Positions 26,223 through 34,045 of a DNA stretch of 61,856 bases are shown in pieces (positions within the stretch are counted from its first letter, which is position 1; every line of letters starts with the position of its first letter). Source of the DNA: JBEKTY01 sp049515555 (GTDB lineage Bacteria; Planctomycetota; Planctomycetia; Pirellulales; Thermoguttaceae); NCBI GenBank assembly GCA_049515555.1, contig JBEKTY010000047.1:1-61856 (forward strand), written 5' to 3'. The notes beneath the pieces are model-generated. The model was not told the DNA's origin. It saw only the letters and a program-made list of their open reading frames with translations, and did no database searches. Made by a program: the position numbers and the translations under genes.

Positions 26223-27044
26223 ATGCTAGAACAGAACACGTCCGTCGTCCGTCGTCCGTCGACCGCCGCCTGCCTGGCGGCGGCCCCGCTCGTGTTGGGC
26301 GGCGCAGCGGCCCTGGCGGCCGACAAGCCGGCGGTCGATTCGGCCGCGGTAGATAAGGCGTTTGACGCGCTGAAGACCTTCAAGTGGGGCTCCGATCCCA
26401 AGGTGCTCCAGCCGATCGAAGACGCGCTTGTCGTGGCGCATTGCGACGCGGCGGTGTGCAAGGCCCTGGAGGCCCGGCTGGCCGCGGTGCTCGGCAGCGG
26501 CGCCTCGCGCCCGGCGAAGGACTACGTCTGCCGGGCCTTGCGGGTGATCGGCACGGCGCAGTCGGTGCCGGCCCTGGCGGCTCGGCTGGCCGACAAGGAT
26601 TCGTCGCACATGGCCCGCTACGCCCTGGAGCGGATCGAGGCCCCGGAGGCGGCCCAGGCCTTGCGCGAGGCCCTGCCCAAGCTGGACGGGGCCCTGAAGA
26701 TCGGCGTGATCGGCTCGCTGGGCGTCCGCCGCGACGCCGAGAGCGTCCAGCCGCTGGTGGCCCTGTTGGGCGATGCGGACCAGGCCGTCGCCGGCTCGGC
26801 CGCCTGCGCCTTGGGCGATATCGGCACGCCGGAAGCCGCTACGGCCCTGGGCCAGGCGGCCAAGGCCGGATCAAAGTGCGGCTGCGCAGTCGCCGACGCC
26901 TGCCTGGCCTGCGCCGAACGCCTGCTGGCCGACGGCAAGAAGGCCGACGCGGTTGCGGCCTACAAGTCGCTCACCGGTTCCGAGCAGCCCAAGCAGATCC
27001 GCCTGGCGGCCACCCGCGGCCTGCTGGCCGCCGCCGGAAAATAG
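26223..27044 (+). CDS. exported HEAT-repeat protein
   Basis: From the ATG at 26223 (AAAGGA nine bases before) the protein has 273 residues. The frame is open to a GTG/ATG at 26202-26205. A signal peptide covers about residues 12-33 (CLAAAPLVLGGAAALA). The rest consists of helical HEAT/PBS-lyase-like repeats, for example SVPALAARLADKDSSHMARY, VQPLVALLGDADQAVAGSAA and ALGDIGTPEAATAL. Such proteins are usually scaffolds. A Cys-rich stretch, CGCAVADACLACA (about 220-232), is unusual and could bind metal or form disulfides. Residues 7-14 (SVVRRPST) are read from (GTCCGTC)n units. A second HEAT-repeat gene follows after 303 bp. Confidence 0.82.
   Translation: MLEQNTSVVRRPSTAACLAAAPLVLGGAAALAADKPAVDSAAVDKAFDALKTFKWGSDPKVLQPIEDALVVAHCDAAVCKALEARLAAVLGSGASRPAKDYVCRALRVIGTAQSVPALAARLADKDSSHMARYALERIEAPEAAQALREALPKLDGALKIGVIGSLGVRRDAESVQPLVALLGDADQAVAGSAACALGDIGTPEAATALGQAAKAGSKCGCAVADACLACAERLLADGKKADAVAAYKSLTGSEQPKQIRLAATRGLLAAAGK
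26241..26263. repeat. (GTCCGTC)n units inside a signal peptide coding region
   Basis: Three 7-base units overlap the start of the HEAT-repeat gene. The complementary family (CGACGGA)n lies just after the same gene at 27049-27124, so the gene is flanked by the repeat in inverted orientation. Confidence 0.75.
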
Positions 27045-27048
27045 CAAC

Positions 27049-27124
27049 GACGGAGGACGGGCGACGGACGACGGACGACGGACGGAAGCACTTCGGTCCG
27101 TCGTCCGTTTGTCATCCGTCGATA
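27049..27124. repeat. (CGACGGA)n heptad hairpin
   Basis: The units CGACGGA on the left pair with TCCGTCG on the right around GAAGCACTTC. It begins 5 bp after the HEAT-repeat gene stop. The following part of the 303-bp gap is the family B element and (GAACACT)n. Confidence 0.8.
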
Positions 27125-27155
27125 ACAGAGTGCGGGTTGAGAGGACGGCACAAGT

Positions 27156-27280
27156 GGTCCCCCTCTCCCTCCGGGAGAGGGCCGGGGTGAGGGGGACCTG
27201 TGATGGTCACGGAAAATGGAAAAGCGGTATCCTCACCAATTTCCCCTCACCCTAACCCTCTCCCGGAGGGAGAGGGGACC
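27156..27280. repeat. dispersed hairpin element, family B (full copy)
   Basis: The arms run GGTCCCCCTCTCCCTCCGGG and CGGAGGGAGAGGGGACC. The centre contains ATCCTCACCAATTTCCCCTC, also found (as complement or near match) in the copies at 16464-16588 and 53625-53748. An extra copy of the terminal palindrome follows at 27289-27313. Confidence 0.88.
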
Positions 27281-27315
27281 GGACAAGAGCCCTCTCCCGG
27301 AGGGAGAGGGGACAG

Positions 27316-27346
27316 ACCGAACACTGAACACTGAACACTGAACACT
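27316..27346. repeat. (GAACACT)n heptad array
   Basis: Four 7-base units end one or two bases before the ATG of the next gene. They occupy the place where a ribosome binding site would be, and none is visible. Shorter copies occur at 57813-57832 before the helicase gene end. Confidence 0.85.
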
Positions 27347-27347
27347 A

Positions 27348-28754
27348 ATGGATAAAGTCTGTGCATTGCTCTGTGTGATGCTCTCGCTGGCGGCCCTGGC
27401 GGTCGGGGCCGGCCAAGTGGCCGCTGACGACCAGACCGGCGACGAACTGGTGACGACGATCATCGGCCTGGTGAGCGACAAGGACAAGGACCTCCGCAGC
27501 GTGGGGCTGGAGCAGGTCCGGGAGCAGGCCAAGGGCACGGCGGCCACCGAGCGGTTTGCCGCCTTGTTGCCGAAGCTATCGCCGGAGGCGCAGGTGGGGC
27601 TCTTGGGCGCACTGGCGGAGCGGGGCGACGCCGCGGCCCGGCCCGCAGTGCTGGCCGCGCTGGCCAGCCCCGAGCAGCCGGTGCACCTGGCGGCCATCGC
27701 AGCCTTGGGCCCCCTGGGCCAGCCGGCCGACGTGCCGCCCCTGGTGCAACTGCTGGCCGGCGGCAGCACGGCCGAAAAGAAGACCGCCCGCGCCAGCCTC
27801 GTCCGCTTGCCGGGACCGGCGGTCAGTGCGGCCGTCGACGCCGAGCTGCCGCGGCAGACGGCGGCCGGCCGCGCCACGCTCATCGGCGTGCTCGTAGACC
27901 GCCGGGCCACCGGCAGCACCGCGAGCCTGCTGGCGGCCGCCGGCGACGCGGATGCCGCCGTGCGGGCCGCCGCCGTGACGGCCCTGGGGCAATTGGCTGG
28001 CGCGGATCACCTGCCGGAGCTGGTCCGGCTGGTGCTGAAGACCGGCAAGGGCCCCCAGCGCGATGCGGTCGAGCGGGCGGTCATGCTCGTGTGCAACCGC
28101 TCGGCCGAGCCCAAGCACCAGGCCGAGCCGCTGCTGGCGGTCATGGACCAACTGGGCGAAGACGAGCGGACGGCCCTGCTGCCGACGCTGGGCCGGGTGG
28201 GCGGGCCCGCCGCGCTAAAGATCGCCGAAGCGGCGCTGGCCGATAGCGATCCCCGGCGGCACGCGGCCGGCCTGCAGGGGCTGTGCAACTGGCCCGACGG
28301 CTCGATCGGCCCGCGGCTCCTGGAACTGGCCCGGACGGCCCCCGATGCCTCGGACCGGGCCCAGGCCCTGGCCGCCCTGATCCGGGTGGCCCCGCTGCCC
28401 GACAAGCGCCCCGATGCCCAGAAGCTCGCGCTAATGAAGCAGGCCATGGCCATGGCCACCCGCGACGACCAGCGGAAGTTGATTATCAAGCGCGTTCGGG
28501 CGATCCGCACTATGGAGGCCTTGCACTTCGTGCTGCCATACATGGAGCAGCCCGAGTTTGCCCAGGTGGCGTGCGAGACCGTGGTCGAACTGGCCCATCA
28601 CAAGGAGCTCCGCCAGCCGAATAAGGCCGAGTTCGATAAGGCCCTGGACCAGGTAATCAGCACCAGCCGCGACGCGGACGTGGTCGATCGGGCCAATCGC
28701 TATAAGAAGGGGCAGACGCGCGGCCCGGCCCCGGCGGCTGGGGCCAGGGAGTAG
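27348..28754 (+). CDS. exported HEAT-repeat protein
   Basis: The 468-residue protein has a signal peptide (CALLCVMLSLAALAVGA, residues about 5-25). About eight HEAT-like helical pairs follow, such as AAVRAAAVTALGQLAGADHL, PVHLAAIAALGPLGQPADVP and RRHAAGLQGLCNWPDGSIGP. No catalytic motif is seen. It probably serves as a periplasmic scaffold, perhaps with the HEAT protein encoded just before it. The ATG is preceded directly by a (GAACACT)n array, so no Shine-Dalgarno sequence is present. The stop TAG abuts a (GGAGTTA)n array. Confidence 0.8.
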   Translation: MDKVCALLCVMLSLAALAVGAGQVAADDQTGDELVTTIIGLVSDKDKDLRSVGLEQVREQAKGTAATERFAALLPKLSPEAQVGLLGALAERGDAAARPAVLAALASPEQPVHLAAIAALGPLGQPADVPPLVQLLAGGSTAEKKTARASLVRLPGPAVSAAVDAELPRQTAAGRATLIGVLVDRRATGSTASLLAAAGDADAAVRAAAVTALGQLAGADHLPELVRLVLKTGKGPQRDAVERAVMLVCNRSAEPKHQAEPLLAVMDQLGEDERTALLPTLGRVGGPAALKIAEAALADSDPRRHAAGLQGLCNWPDGSIGPRLLELARTAPDASDRAQALAALIRVAPLPDKRPDAQKLALMKQAMAMATRDDQRKLIIKRVRAIRTMEALHFVLPYMEQPEFAQVACETVVELAHHKELRQPNKAEFDKALDQVISTSRDADVVDRANRYKKGQTRGPAPAAGARE

Positions 28755-28922
28755 GAGTTAGGAGTTAGGAGTTAGGATGGCGGAGCGGTAGGCGTTCAGC
28801 AGTCGGCCGATCTCTTCGGTCAGGTCCCACAGCGGACCCTTGCCCAGGTGGCCCAGGTCACGGGCGAGGATCAGGTAATAGCGGCACTTCTGACTTCTAA
28901 CTCCTAACTCCTAACTCCTAAC
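28754..28922. repeat. heptad cassette, family A, copy 3
   Basis: (GGAGTTA)n at 28754-28776 is mirrored by (CTAACTC)n at 28895-28922. About 115 bp of unrelated sequence lies between. It separates two convergent genes and supplies the stop of the FHA gene on the minus strand and directly borders the stop of the HEAT gene on the plus strand. Confidence 0.85.
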
Positions 28923-29991
28923 TCCCAGTCCCCGGTGGCGGCGGCGGCGGGATAATCCGCGGCCGGGCAGGGATCCCCGGCGGCGACGGCGGTACCGGCG
29001 GTACGGGCAGCGGCGGCCCCACCACCTGCGCGAACGTCTCGGCCGACGGCCGGCGGACCATCGGCGGCGGTGGTGGGCTGGGGGCCGGCTCGACCGCTGG
29101 CGGATTGGCCGCTCTCGGCGGCCCGCCCCGCCGCCGCCGACGCTCGTTGAACCGCACCAGGTTGGTGCCCAGCCGGATCACGTCGCCGTCCTTAAGCCCC
29201 GTCGGCCCTTCCAAGGGCTGATTGTTCAGCCGCGTACCGAGCTTCGAGCGGTTGTCTTCGACCACGTAGCTGCCGTCCAGGCGGCGAATGATCCTCAGAT
29301 GCTCGGCGTCCAGGTCCTTGTTCATGGGGCCCAGGAAGGGCAGGGGCAGGCAGTCGGAGCGGCCCAGCACCGTGACCACGCGGGTCAGATTCAGTTGCCG
29401 GCCGGTGCGATAGCCGTCCACGACGGTCAGCCAGGCGTCGCGGAGGACGACTTGGGCCAGGCCGGTCGAGGCGCCCACGCACAGCCCGAGGACCACCAGG
29501 GCGGCCGCCCGGCTGGACATGCCCGAGTCGGTGGCGGTCCAACTAAGGATGGGGTCGAACAGCAGCCCGCCCAGCAGACCGCCGATGCCGCCGCCGAGCA
29601 GTCCGTTGCGGATCTTGCGGAAGGACTGCTCGTAGAGGCCTTCGACCACGCCGATGGCCAGGCCCATGATGACCCAGCCGATGGCGCGGGGCAGGCCGTT
29701 TTCCAGCAGGAAATTGCCGACCAGGCCGCCCAGGCCGCCGCCGATGCCGCCGCCGACGAGCCCGGGCAGCGCCCGGCGGGCCAATTGCCGCCACTGGGCA
29801 TTGCTCATGCCGGCCACGACGTTCAGCCCCAGGCCGATGGCTGCCCCGGTGCTGCCGGCCGTAACCACCGCCAGCAGCCACAACGAATGCAGCCGCCAAT
29901 GGGAGCGGAGCATCTCGGAGACGAGCCAGCCCAGCATCGCCGCCCAGCCGGCCGTGATCGCGCTATAGTAGACCAGTCGTCGCAGGGACAT
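28918..29991 (-). CDS. membrane protein with C-terminal FHA domain
   Basis: In the 357-residue protein the first two thirds contain several hydrophobic helices and glycine-zipper-like stretches (GLVGGGIGGGLGGLVGNFLL and GLLGGGIGGLLGGLLFDPIL). An FHA domain occupies about residues 205-275, with GRSDCLPLPFLG, HLRIIRRLDGSYVVEDNRSK and LKDGDVIRLG; the Ser/Asn phosphopeptide-binding positions look conserved. A long Pro-rich tail follows. FHA domains bind phosphothreonine, so it could receive signals from Ser/Thr kinases such as the one at 1-748 (inference). The last two codons are read from the heptad array. Confidence 0.85.
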   Translation of the reverse strand: MSLRRLVYYSAITAGWAAMLGWLVSEMLRSHWRLHSLWLLAVVTAGSTGAAIGLGLNVVAGMSNAQWRQLARRALPGLVGGGIGGGLGGLVGNFLLENGLPRAIGWVIMGLAIGVVEGLYEQSFRKIRNGLLGGGIGGLLGGLLFDPILSWTATDSGMSSRAAALVVLGLCVGASTGLAQVVLRDAWLTVVDGYRTGRQLNLTRVVTVLGRSDCLPLPFLGPMNKDLDAEHLRIIRRLDGSYVVEDNRSKLGTRLNNQPLEGPTGLKDGDVIRLGTNLVRFNERRRRRGGPPRAANPPAVEPAPSPPPPPMVRRPSAETFAQVVGPPLPVPPVPPSPPGIPARPRIIPPPPPPGTGS

Positions 29992-30000
29992 GTTTGGGGG

Positions 30001-30145
30001 TAGGAGTTAGAAGTTAGGAGTTAGAAGTTAGAATGACAGAACGGTATGCCGGTAGCGTGTTCGGCAGGAGCCCGGCCCTCTCCTTCTAACTCCTAACTTC
30101 TAACTTCTAACTTCTAACTCCTAACTTCTGACTTCTGACTCCTAC
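30001..30145. repeat. heptad cassette, family A, copy 4
   Basis: The left arm is (GGAGTTA/GAAGTTA)n at 30001-30033. The right arm is (CTTCTAA/CTCCTAA)n at 30084-30145, around a 50-bp centre. It lies between two genes on the minus strand; the stop of the downstream-coordinate gene borders the right arm. Confidence 0.87.
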
Positions 30146-31524
30146 TTATACACTTTCGCCCGCTCGCTCTTATAGCGGTAGTAGACCTCCAGCGTAAGCA
30201 CGGCCAGGGCGGTGCTGTAAATCCGGCCGCCCTGCGGCGCCCAGCGGCCCAGCGGGTCCCAACTGCCGCGGGCGCAGCTCTGGGCCTCCAGGCACTGGCA
30301 GTCGATCAGGCCGTTGCGGACGACGTCGTTCCAGCGTTTCCAGGGCTGCCCGCCGGCCTGGAACATGGCCAGCGTGCAGTTGTACCAGGCGTAGAAATCC
30401 TCGGGGGGCGCGGCGAACCGCCGCCGGCGGACGACCGGGCCCCGCCACGACTGCTCGGCCAGGTCGGCCAGGTACTTGGCCCCCTGCTGGACCAGCGGCG
30501 AGTCGGGCCGCTCCAGGATGAACTCGTGGACGAGCATGCCCACGCCGGTAGTGGCGGGCGTAAGGATCTGGCCGGGCATGTAGCCGGTCTGGCCCGCCGG
30601 GCCCGTCTCGCAGCGCCGGAAGAACTGCTCGACTTGTTCCACGCACTGCTGGCCGACTTCGGCCACGCGGGCCCGCTTGGCGGCCTTCAGGGCCAGCACC
30701 TGCCAGCCCGAAACGGAGGTGTCGCTGGGCAGATCGCGGTCCTCGGTGTAGCGCCAGCCGCCGTCCTTGTGCTGCACGTACTCGATGAACGAGACCGCCC
30801 GCGCGGCCGCCTGGCAGTAGCGGTCGGCCGGCTCAAGTTCCAGCGAGACGGCCATTTCGCAGGCGTCGGCCAGGGCGAAGGCGGCGATGCCGTGCTCATA
30901 CATGTTGCACGTGCCCGCGCCGTGGAGGGTATCCAGCAGGCAGCCGTCGGCCCGCTGGTTGCGGACCAGCCAATCCAGGCCGCGGCCGACGCTGGCCGAG
31001 AACTCGCTTCCGTTGAAGTCGTAATGGCCGCCGGCCTGGAAGGCCAGCAGGGCCAGGCCGGTCAGGGCGATGCGGTGCTCGCTGCCGGGCCCGGTGCAAC
31101 TGCCGCCCGGCTGGCAGCGGCCGTCGGGGGCCGGGTGCAGGCAATCGGGTCCCCAATGGCCGTCGTCGGCCTGGTGCCGGGCGAGCCACTCCAGGCCCAG
31201 GCGAACGGCCGCCTCCGATTGCTCGCTGCCGCCGAAGGGCCCGATCCATTGCTCGTGATGCGGGTGCTGGCGGACCTCGGCCATCGGCGCGTGGATCGGA
31301 TCGAACAGGCCCCCCTCGGCCTCGACGCGCCGGGCCGCGATGCCCGCCAGCCCCGCCTGGCGGCAATCCACCGCGAAGACCACCAACAGCGCCAACAGCA
31401 AGCCCAGGGCGCTGCCGACGTCGACCAGCCGCCGCACGCGGTCGGTGCGGAGCTGCTCCGCCCGCTGGTCGGCAGCGGCCTGTGCGGCCCCGGGTGCGGC
31501 GGTGCTCGGCTCCGGGGCGTTCAT
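30142..31524 (-). CDS. membrane-anchored prenyltransferase/squalene-oxidase-repeat protein
   Basis: From the ATG at 31524 the product has 460 residues. A single N-terminal membrane helix (ALGLLLALLVVFAVD, about 36-50) anchors an alpha/alpha-barrel with QW-like repeats: LEWLARHQADDGHWGPDCLH, GLDWLVRNQRADGCLLDTLH and IEYVQHKDGGWRYTEDRDLP. The same fold is used by terpene cyclases, prenyltransferases and alpha-macroglobulins. No DxDD cyclase motif is evident, so a binding or structural role is as likely as catalysis. The frame is open to 31686, but that extension is read from family C repeats. Confidence 0.82.
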   Translation of the reverse strand: MNAPEPSTAAPGAAQAAADQRAEQLRTDRVRRLVDVGSALGLLLALLVVFAVDCRQAGLAGIAARRVEAEGGLFDPIHAPMAEVRQHPHHEQWIGPFGGSEQSEAAVRLGLEWLARHQADDGHWGPDCLHPAPDGRCQPGGSCTGPGSEHRIALTGLALLAFQAGGHYDFNGSEFSASVGRGLDWLVRNQRADGCLLDTLHGAGTCNMYEHGIAAFALADACEMAVSLELEPADRYCQAAARAVSFIEYVQHKDGGWRYTEDRDLPSDTSVSGWQVLALKAAKRARVAEVGQQCVEQVEQFFRRCETGPAGQTGYMPGQILTPATTGVGMLVHEFILERPDSPLVQQGAKYLADLAEQSWRGPVVRRRRFAAPPEDFYAWYNCTLAMFQAGGQPWKRWNDVVRNGLIDCQCLEAQSCARGSWDPLGRWAPQGGRIYSTALAVLTLEVYYRYKSERAKVYK

Positions 31525-31617
31525 GCTCTGCGGCCTCCGGGCGTACTGGCTTGACTCACGATTTTCATTGTAAGTGGACGGCCGAAAAAATGCGAGCCGC
31601 CGCCGCGGAGCCGTGTT

Positions 31618-31779
31618 GGATGCCACTGCTGGCCCGTCCGAGCATGCGGGTGCCACTGCTGGCTTGTCCGAGCATGCGGGTGCCACTGCTGGCTTGCCCA
31701 GCAGTGAATGCAGGTGTCACGGCTGGCTGGCCAAGTGCGTCCTGCCGGCACTGCTGGACAAGCCAGCCGTGGCACCCAA
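31618..31779. repeat. dispersed hairpin element, family C (multiple array)
   Basis: Four left halves of the type TGCCACTGCTGGC in a row and one right half GCACTGCTGGACAAGCCAGC follow each other. The unit GTCCGAGCATGCGGGTGCCA is duplicated. It occupies the 377-bp divergent region before the PduS-like gene, together with a (CTTCCGC)n array at 31788-31876. Confidence 0.82.
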
Positions 31780-31787
31780 TCCCGGGG

Positions 31788-31876
31788 CCTTCCCCCTTCC
31801 GCCCTCCCCCTTCCGCCTTCCCCCTTCCGCCTTCCCCCTTCCGCCTTCCGCCCTCCCCCTTCATCCTTCATCCTTC
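31788..31876. repeat. (CTTCCGC)n heptad array
   Basis: About 11 units of CTTCCGC/CTTCCCC/CCTCCCC end 26 bp before the ATG of the PduS-like gene. No promoter hexamers are visible between array and gene. Confidence 0.85.
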
Positions 31877-31901
31877 GCCAAAACAAGGTATACTACAACC
31901 A

Positions 31902-33239
31902 ATGGCACGCGCAACGCTTGAGAACATTGCCGAGGCGGGGGTGGTGGGCGCCGGCGGGGCCGGATTCCCCACCCACGCCAAGCTCGCTGGCAAGGCCGAT
32001 ACCCTGCTCCTGAACGCCGCCGAGTGCGAGCCCCTGCTGCACAAAGACAAGGAAGTGCTCCGCGAGCACGTCGAGGCCGTGATCGAGGGCATGGCGGCCG
32101 CAATGCAGTTGGTGGGGGCCGGCCGGGGCGTGGTGGGCATCAAGGAGAAATACGAGGACGTAATCGACCTGCTGCGGTCGAAACTGCCCACGCGCATGGA
32201 GGTGGCCGCGCTGCGTGACGCCTACCCCGCCGGCGACGAGTTCATCCTGGTGTACGACGTGCTGGGGCGGGTCATTCCGCCGGGCGGCATCCCGCTGGCC
32301 GTGGGGGCGGTGGTGTTCAACGTCGAGACCGCCTTGAACGTGGCCGCCGCGGGCCGGCAGCCGGTGACCGAGAAGTTCCTCACCGTAGCCGGGGCGGTGG
32401 CCGAGCCGGTTACGCTGCGCGTGCCCATCGGAGTGACCCTCGACCAGTGCGTGGCGGCCGCCGGCGGGCCGACCGTGGCCCGGCCCCAATACCTGGTGGG
32501 CGGGGTGATGATGGGCACGCTGGTCGACGACCACCAGGCCCTGGTCGATAAGACCACCGGCGGCATCGTGGTTCTGCCCGAGGACCATATCGTGGTCCGC
32601 CGCCGGCGGCAGGATTGGCAGCAGATTGTCCGCATCGGCCGCAGCGCCTGCGATCAGTGCAGCTTCTGCACCGAGCTCTGCCCGCGATGGCTGCTGGGCC
32701 ATCCGATCGAGCCCCACCGGGCGATGCGGAGCCTGGGCTTCAACCTGGTGGGCGAGGCCAATACGATCGGCAGCAGCTTCTGTTGCGAGTGCAACCTGTG
32801 CAGCCTGTACTCCTGTCCAGAGGATCTGGACCCCAAGAACGTCTGCACGCAGAACAAGCGGCGGCTGGCGGCGGCCAAGAGCCGCTGGGAGAACCCGCCC
32901 CTGGACCCCCGCCGTCCGGAATTACACCTGGGCAACCGCAAGGCCCCCATGCGCCGGCTGATCCAGAAGCTGGGGCTGGGCGGGTTCCACAACGTCGGGC
33001 CGCTGCGGGGCACGCTGCTGGCCGCCCAGCGGGTAGGCATTAAGCTCAAGCAGCACCTCGGCGCGGCGTGCGAAGCGCTGGTCGCCGCCGGGCAGCAGGT
33101 GGCCAAGGGCCAACTGCTGGGCCGGCCGCCCAAGGCCAACGGCAAGCCGGCCCTGGGCGCGGCGGTGCACGCCTCGATCGCCGGAACCGTGACCGCCGTC
33201 GCCGACGGCGTAGTGTGGATCGAGGAAAAAAGGAGTTAG
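31902..33239 (+). CDS. RnfC/PduS-like iron-sulfur flavoprotein
   Basis: The 445-residue protein begins with VVGAGGAGFPTHAKLAGKAD and the LLNAAECEPLL motif of the RnfC/NuoF-type flavin domain. An SLBB part follows near 150-240. Two [4Fe-4S] sites come next: C250, C253, C256, C260 (CDQCSFCTELCP), and C294/C295, C297, C300, C305 (CCECNLCSLYSCP). A lipoyl-like domain (HASIAGTVTAVADGVVWIEE) ends the protein. This is the plan of PduS, the cobalamin reductase of propanediol microcompartments. A PduT-like shell protein gene follows after 160 bp, so it probably moves electrons across a shell. The final AGT and TAG stop come from a (GGAGTTA)n array. Confidence 0.9.
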   Translation: MARATLENIAEAGVVGAGGAGFPTHAKLAGKADTLLLNAAECEPLLHKDKEVLREHVEAVIEGMAAAMQLVGAGRGVVGIKEKYEDVIDLLRSKLPTRMEVAALRDAYPAGDEFILVYDVLGRVIPPGGIPLAVGAVVFNVETALNVAAAGRQPVTEKFLTVAGAVAEPVTLRVPIGVTLDQCVAAAGGPTVARPQYLVGGVMMGTLVDDHQALVDKTTGGIVVLPEDHIVVRRRRQDWQQIVRIGRSACDQCSFCTELCPRWLLGHPIEPHRAMRSLGFNLVGEANTIGSSFCCECNLCSLYSCPEDLDPKNVCTQNKRRLAAAKSRWENPPLDPRRPELHLGNRKAPMRRLIQKLGLGGFHNVGPLRGTLLAAQRVGIKLKQHLGAACEALVAAGQQVAKGQLLGRPPKANGKPALGAAVHASIAGTVTAVADGVVWIEEKRS

Positions 33240-33391
33240 GAGTTAGAAGGGGGAGGAGTGGCGAGTGGCGAGTGGTGAGTGGCGCGTGGCGAGTGGCGGG
33301 GGCAAGCCCCCGGCGTCTTCTTCTAACTCCTGACTTCTGACTCCTGACTTCTGACTCCTGACTTCTAACTCCTAACCCCTAACTCCTATCT
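33232..33391. repeat. heptad cassette, family A, copy 5
   Basis: (GGAGTTA)n is followed by GAGTGGC-type units, the hairpin GGGGGCAAGCCCCC with CGGCGTCTTCTTC, and the right arm (ACTTCTG/ACTCCTG)n. This order is the same as in the copy at 12441-12665. It fills the gap between the PduS-like and PduT-like genes. Confidence 0.87.
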
Positions 33392-33399
33392 TCTTTCCC

Positions 33400-33960
33400 A
33401 TGCCAACTCCCAAATCGATCGGCGCCGTGGAATTCTCCAGTATCGGCCTGGGCTACCTGGCCGAAGACGAGATGCTCAAGGCGGCCTCCGTCGAGCTGCT
33501 CATCGCCCGCACGATTTGCTCGGGCAAGTACCTGATCGTAGTGGGCGGATCGGTGAGCGACGTCGAGGCGGCCGTACAGGCCGGGGTGCGGATCGGCGGC
33601 GGTGCGGTGATCGACCAGTTGACCGTGGCCAACTGCCACGAGTCGGTTTTTCCGGCCCTGGGGCAGTCGGTCGTGCTGAAGGCCGACGAGGCCGGGGCCC
33701 TGGGCGTAATCGAGACCTTTAGCGGCGTGAGCGTGCTGGCCGCCGCCGACGTAGCGGCGAAGGCCGCCCGCGTGACAATCTTCCGCATCCACGTGGCCAT
33801 GGCCCTGGGCGGCAAGGGCCTGCTGCTCTTGACCGGCAGCGTGGCCGACGTGAGCGCCGCCGTGCAGGCCGCCGCCGACGAGGCCCGGCAGCGCGGACTG
33901 CTGGTCTCCGAGATCGTCATTCCCCGCCCCAGCCGCGAGCTGCTGGCCGAGTATCTCTGA
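33400..33960 (+). CDS. tandem BMC-domain shell protein, PduT-like
   Basis: The 186-residue protein is two fused microcompartment (BMC) domains, about 5-90 and 95-182. Domain one holds GAVEFSSIGLGYLAEDEMLK and SGKYLIVVGGSVSDVEAAVQ; domain two holds GALGVIETFSGVSVLAAADV and LLLLTGSVADVSAAVQAAAD. Trimers of such proteins tile as hexagons. Cys40 in ARTICSGKY is at the place where PduT carries the cysteine that binds a [4Fe-4S] cluster at the trimer pore (family knowledge). With the PduS-like partner this makes an electron-passing pore likely. No other shell protein, aldolase or aldehyde dehydrogenase is in the window. Confidence 0.9.
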   Translation: MPTPKSIGAVEFSSIGLGYLAEDEMLKAASVELLIARTICSGKYLIVVGGSVSDVEAAVQAGVRIGGGAVIDQLTVANCHESVFPALGQSVVLKADEAGALGVIETFSGVSVLAAADVAAKAARVTIFRIHVAMALGGKGLLLLTGSVADVSAAVQAAADEARQRGLLVSEIVIPRPSRELLAEYL

Positions 33961-33968
33961 CGCCGCGA

Positions 33969-34044
33969 ATGTATCCGGCACACTCCGTGTGCCGTTGGCT
34001 GAAGCGGAAAGAACCCGGCGGCACACGGCGTGTGCCGGATACAT
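33969..34044. repeat. dispersed hairpin element, family D (full copy)
   Basis: The arms ATGTATCCGGCACACTCCGT and the complement (one central mismatch) enclose GTTGGCTGAAGCGGAAAGAA. It lies precisely between two convergent genes and could end transcription from both sides, although T-tracts are short. Other copies: 50881-50939, 54990-55018, 60045-60088. Confidence 0.88.
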
Positions 34045-34045
34045 T

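Noticed and set aside
31482..31901. N-terminal extension of the PduS-like protein
   Set aside because: The upstream codons are read from family C repeats and (CTTCCGC)n, and conserved sequence starts at the ATG at 31902.
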